64,000 nt of DNA from NCBI GenBank assembly GCA_020634565.1, contig JACKBN010000010.1, forward strand, positions 1-64,000, read 5' to 3'. Positions within the stretch are counted from its first letter, which is position 1. Each line of letters opens with the position of its first letter. Source of the stretch: Ardenticatenaceae bacterium. Lineage in GTDB: Bacteria; Chloroflexota; Anaerolineae; Promineifilales; Promineifilaceae. The position numbers were made by a program, and so were the translations under genes. The notes beneath the pieces were generated by a model. The model was given only the letters and a program-made list of their open reading frames with translations. It had not been told where the DNA came from and searched no databases. Shown here piece by piece: positions 61,364-64,000 of this stretch.

Positions 61364-61433
61364 AGATTGGACCATTTTCATTGCTGAATCTGCTTCATCG
61401 TGAGCAAAAATGGTCCAATCTTGAACTGACTTC
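61364..61433. repeat. AGATTGGACCATTTT hairpin element, copy 2
   Basis: AGATTGGACCATTTT at 61364-61378 and AAAATGGTCCAATCT at 61407-61421 are perfect arms, followed by TGAACTGACTTC. It is about 85% identical to 56498-56570 over 70 bp, in the same orientation. Confidence 0.88.
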
Positions 61434-61455
61434 TCAATAAGTTGGGTGAAGTGAG

Positions 61456-61485
61456 AAAGGGTGCTCCGCCAGGGCGCCCTTTTTT
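61456..61485. terminator. Bidirectional terminator between secreted protein and kinase
   Basis: AAAGGGTGCTC pairs with GGGCGCCCTTT (11 bp with two G-U pairs) around CGCCA, followed by TTTTTA. The minus-strand kinase stops inside the T run. Confidence 0.8.
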
Positions 61486-62968
61486 ATTTGGTTCTGAGAA
61501 TGGTGGATGGCTCTGGGGTTTGTGCGGTGGGTAAGCGCACAATAAACTGGCTGCCCTCACCCACTTTGCTGCGGGCCTGAATACGGCCGTTATGCAGCAG
61601 CACCAACTCTTGCACAATCGACAAACCCAGGCCTGAGCCTCTTTGCCCGTCAGTACGCACCCGCGATTTATCCACCTGGTAAAACCGCTCAAAAATACGC
61701 TCAAGCTGCTCTGGGGGCATGCCCTTGCCATTGTCCTGCACGGTCAGTTCGACCGCCTTTGCCCCGTACGGCCGTACACTCATATGAACGCGTCCCCCCG
61801 CAGCGGTGTGATTTAGCCCATTTTCCACCAAATTAGAAACCACCTGCATCAGTCGGTCGTAGTCGCCCCAGATAGGCGGCGCTGGCTCTGTCTCCAGCGT
61901 CAGATGAATCTGGTGGGTCTGGGCGCGGGGCAGCAGGTTTTGGTAAACGGCCGTACACACATCGGCCAGGCTGAGCGGGGCACGATTGAGTTCAAGCTGT
62001 CCGGATTCAATTTTGGCCAGATCCAGTAGTTGGGCCACCATGCGCCCCATGCGCTCTGCCTCACCATAAATGATAGTTGCTGCTTGCGCCTGATCTTCGG
62101 GGGAAACGGCCGTGCCATCCAGCAAGGCCTGGCTCCACCCCTGGATTGAGGTGATGGGTGTTTTGAGATCGTGGGAAACATTCGCCACAAAATCGCGCTG
62201 GGCCTGTCGCGTGGCAGCCACTTGCGCCGACATGCTGTTAAAGCTTTCCGCCACGCGCACCACTTCTTCCGGCCCTTCCAGCGGCAGCTGCTGTTCATAC
62301 TCACCCTGAGCGATCGCTTCCGCCGCGCCTGCCATGCGCAGCAGCGGGCGAGCGACTGAGCGGGTAATTAGCCAGGCCAACAAGACGGAAACCAGCAGAC
62401 CAGCCGTTCCCGCACGTACAAAGGCGGCGCCAAAGCCAAGCTCACGCAGCAGGGTCAGCGGACGTGGTTCTGGGATCGCATACACGACCACCCAGTCACC
62501 GAAGCCACTGCTAGAGATGGCTCTTGTGTAAACCAGCCAGCGATTGCCATCTGGGTCTTCGAAGCGTGCTGCCAGCGTGTTGGGATCGGTGGTTGGCAAA
62601 TCGTCGCGGGGTAGTTCGGTGCCCTCAATCCGCACACCGACCATGCTGTCAGAAGGATCTGTATCAAAGATGATTTCTGCAGTTCTGGCCCTGGCAATGA
62701 AGGCCCGTACATTGTTGGTTTCGGCCGTATCTTCCAAAGTTTGCACAAGGCCGCGCAGAAAACTTTCTATATCGGAACTTGAGAGCTGTAGACGAATAAT
62801 ATCGTTGCGTCCGGCTCGGCTGATGATGTCTAACCGCTGTAGGGCAGGTTGGAAACGCAGACGCGGCTGTGCCCCCAACGCAATCAGGGCAAAGGAAACC
62901 ACAAATAAGGTGATCGTGACGAGAAGGGAATACGAAAGCAGCAGGCGGCTGCGTAAAGTCTTGAACAT
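61484..62968 (-). CDS. Sensor histidine kinase with HAMP domain
   Basis: The protein has 494 residues. N-terminal helix LLLSYSLLVTITLFVVSFAL; a periplasmic sensor region at about 35-185; a second helix at about 188-205. The HAMP domain is LITRSVARPLLRMAGAAEAI (about 204-223 onwards). The dimerisation domain has the phospho-acceptor His in FVANVSHDLKTPITSIQGW at about 270. The ATPase domain has N-box VVSNLVENGLNHT at about 370, VQDNGKGMPPEQLERIFERF and GSGLGLSIVQELVLLHNG. It resembles WalK/PhoR-type kinases. No regulator is encoded next to it on the same strand. Confidence 0.93.
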   Translation of the reverse strand: MFKTLRSRLLLSYSLLVTITLFVVSFALIALGAQPRLRFQPALQRLDIISRAGRNDIIRLQLSSSDIESFLRGLVQTLEDTAETNNVRAFIARARTAEIIFDTDPSDSMVGVRIEGTELPRDDLPTTDPNTLAARFEDPDGNRWLVYTRAISSSGFGDWVVVYAIPEPRPLTLLRELGFGAAFVRAGTAGLLVSVLLAWLITRSVARPLLRMAGAAEAIAQGEYEQQLPLEGPEEVVRVAESFNSMSAQVAATRQAQRDFVANVSHDLKTPITSIQGWSQALLDGTAVSPEDQAQAATIIYGEAERMGRMVAQLLDLAKIESGQLELNRAPLSLADVCTAVYQNLLPRAQTHQIHLTLETEPAPPIWGDYDRLMQVVSNLVENGLNHTAAGGRVHMSVRPYGAKAVELTVQDNGKGMPPEQLERIFERFYQVDKSRVRTDGQRGSGLGLSIVQELVLLHNGRIQARSKVGEGSQFIVRLPTAQTPEPSTILRTK

Positions 62969-63079
62969 GGAATTGGTTTGGTCAGCTAAAATATAGTTTA
63001 CAGATGATTGTAAACGGCCGTTCTAAGCCCGTCATGAATAAATTGTAACCGACCTGTAAACTGCCTAACCGGATACCGA

Positions 63080-64000
63080 CTACTGCTCTACCCACTCCAT
63101 GTTTGCCCCCAGACTTTGCATCATATCGACAAAACCAGGGAAGCTGTCGGCGATGCAGCCAGCATCGTGCACCAGCGTCAGGCCGTGTGTCACCAGTCCA
63201 GCTACGGCAAGGGACATGCCCAGGCGATGATCGTCGTGGCTGTCTACTTCGCCACCAAAAAGCCGCAGCGGTCCATTAACGGAGAAGCCATCAGGGGTTT
63301 CCAGCATTTCTACGCCCAATTTGCGCAGTTCACCTGCCAGCACGGAGATACGATCCACTTCCTTCACGCGCAGTTCGGCGGCGTCGCTCACCTGGCTGAC
63401 GCCCGCTGCTTGCGTGGTCGCTACGGACCAGATGGGCAGCTCATCAATGCCGCGCACCACGGTATGACCACTGACATTGGCGCTGTGCAGCTCGCTAAAG
63501 GAGACGGTGAGATCGCCCAACAGTTCGCCGCCGCTGATATGCTCATTGTGAAGCGTCAGCTCGGCGCCCATGGCGCGCAGCATGTCCAGAATGCCGGTGC
63601 GCGTGTCGTTGAGCCCCACGCTGGAAATGGTGATTTGTGAATGCGGCACGATGGCTGCCGCCACCAACGGAAAAGCAGCAGAAGAGGGATCGGCTGGGAC
63701 TGTGAGATCTAACGGCCGTAACGTCCAGCCACCCACCGGCGCAGCGGGCAAAATCACCCAGTCGCCTTCGGTTTGCACCGGTACGCCCATCGCTTGCAGC
63801 ATACGCTCCGTGTGGTCGCGGGCCGGGCCGGGCTGGTAAACACGTGTTTCGCCCGAGGCGTACAATCCGGCCAGCAAAACCGCGCTTTTTACCTGGGCGC
63901 TGGCCACGTTCATGCGGTATTCAATACCATGCAGTGGGCTGGGGGAGATGGCGAGAGGCGCACGGCCGTTTTCCGAGGCAATTTTGGCCCCCATCTCACT
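63080..64000 (-). CDS. aroA: 3-phosphoshikimate 1-carboxyvinyltransferase (partial)
   Basis: The C-terminal 300 or so residues of EPSP synthase, cut off by the end of the window. Landmarks: LHGIEYRMNVASAQVKSAVL near the window edge (Lys/Ser/Gln that bind shikimate-3-phosphate), VPADPSSAAFPLVAAAIVPH (the DPSSAAF signature), GDLTVSFSELH, VVRGIDELPIWSVAT and the C-terminal SHDDHRLGMSLAVAGLVTHG. It condenses shikimate-3-phosphate with PEP in aromatic amino-acid synthesis. MurA is excluded by the DPSSAAF and DDHRLGM motifs. Confidence 0.9.
   Translation of the reverse strand, partial: SEMGAKIASENGRAPLAISPSPLHGIEYRMNVASAQVKSAVLLAGLYASGETRVYQPGPARDHTERMLQAMGVPVQTEGDWVILPAAPVGGWTLRPLDLTVPADPSSAAFPLVAAAIVPHSQITISSVGLNDTRTGILDMLRAMGAELTLHNEHISGGELLGDLTVSFSELHSANVSGHTVVRGIDELPIWSVATTQAAGVSQVSDAAELRVKEVDRISVLAGELRKLGVEMLETPDGFSVNGPLRLFGGEVDSHDDHRLGMSLAVAGLVTHGLTLVHDAGCIADSFPGFVDMMQSLGANMEWVEQ

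Noticed and set aside
61484..62968. Pairing of the HAMP kinase with the response regulators at 58.3-59.8 kb
   Set aside because: They are on opposite strands with two unrelated genes and a terminator between, so proximity alone does not support a pair.

Overview
The window is bacterial DNA of moderate to high GC with tightly packed genes. It reads best as a member of the Chloroflexota (Anaerolineae/Caldilineae-like). This is inferred, not proven, from the gene set: paired LiaS/DesK-type kinases beside an ABC-2 exporter, a Ccm-type cytochrome c maturation cluster with CcdA and a TlpA-like thioredoxin, cadherin/LamG/PKD surface proteins, DUF7282-like repeat lipoproteins, and many dispersed hairpin repeats. 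No rRNA, tRNA, CRISPR array, phage or transposase gene was found.

Layout. 1-4.7 kb: amino-sugar uptake and catabolism (two ABC permeases, NagA, a SIS-domain sugar-phosphate deaminase/isomerase). 4.75-9.9 kb, minus strand: a LiaF-like membrane protein, an ABC exporter (ATPase and permease) and two sensor histidine kinases, with no response regulator. 10-15.8 kb, minus strand: RsgA, a two-gene redox operon whose second gene has an in-frame TGA exactly at the redox-active CxxC position (a selenoprotein candidate), a secreted trypsin-like protein, a DMT transporter and a SpoIIE-type phosphatase. 15.9-17.0 kb: an AT-rich island with one unknown gene. 17-18.8 kb: EtfBA. 19-26.5 kb: a CDP-alcohol phosphatidyltransferase, an Lrp/AsnC regulator beside a frameshifted Cys/Met PLP enzyme, a YbhN-like flippase, a rhomboid protease and a methyltransferase. 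26.5-32.3 kb: a large GT39-like glycosyltransferase, MurJ and a membrane protein. 32.6-38.1 kb: cytochrome c maturation (CcmA, CcmB, CcmC, CcmD, CcdA, TlpA-like) and a DUF2085 protein. 38.2-45 kb, minus strand: FabF, a PPC-domain lipoprotein and a DinG-type exonuclease/helicase. 45-47.3 kb: homoserine dehydrogenase behind an elaborate leader, and an unknown gene. 47.3-52 kb: a repeat lipoprotein and a comEC gene broken by a DUF2637 gene. 52.2-56.1 kb: a giant surface protein flanked by direct repeats. 56.6-61.4 kb: MerR with an aldo/keto reductase, two paralogous response regulators, a Nudix hydrolase and a secreted protein. 61.5-64 kb, minus strand: a sensor kinase and a partial AroA.

The most striking window-wide signal is the palindromic octamer ACGGCCGT. 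I count about 100 copies by hand, where base composition predicts only one or two. It occurs in coding (several reading frames) and intergenic DNA, like the HIP1 palindrome of cyanobacteria, and is missing from the AT-rich island. The other main findings are the selenoprotein candidate with a SECIS-like hairpin, the homoserine dehydrogenase leader (promoter, leader peptide, two mutually exclusive structures, terminator), the DUF2637 gene inside comEC with a duplicated comEC 5' region, and several families of dispersed intergenic hairpins.
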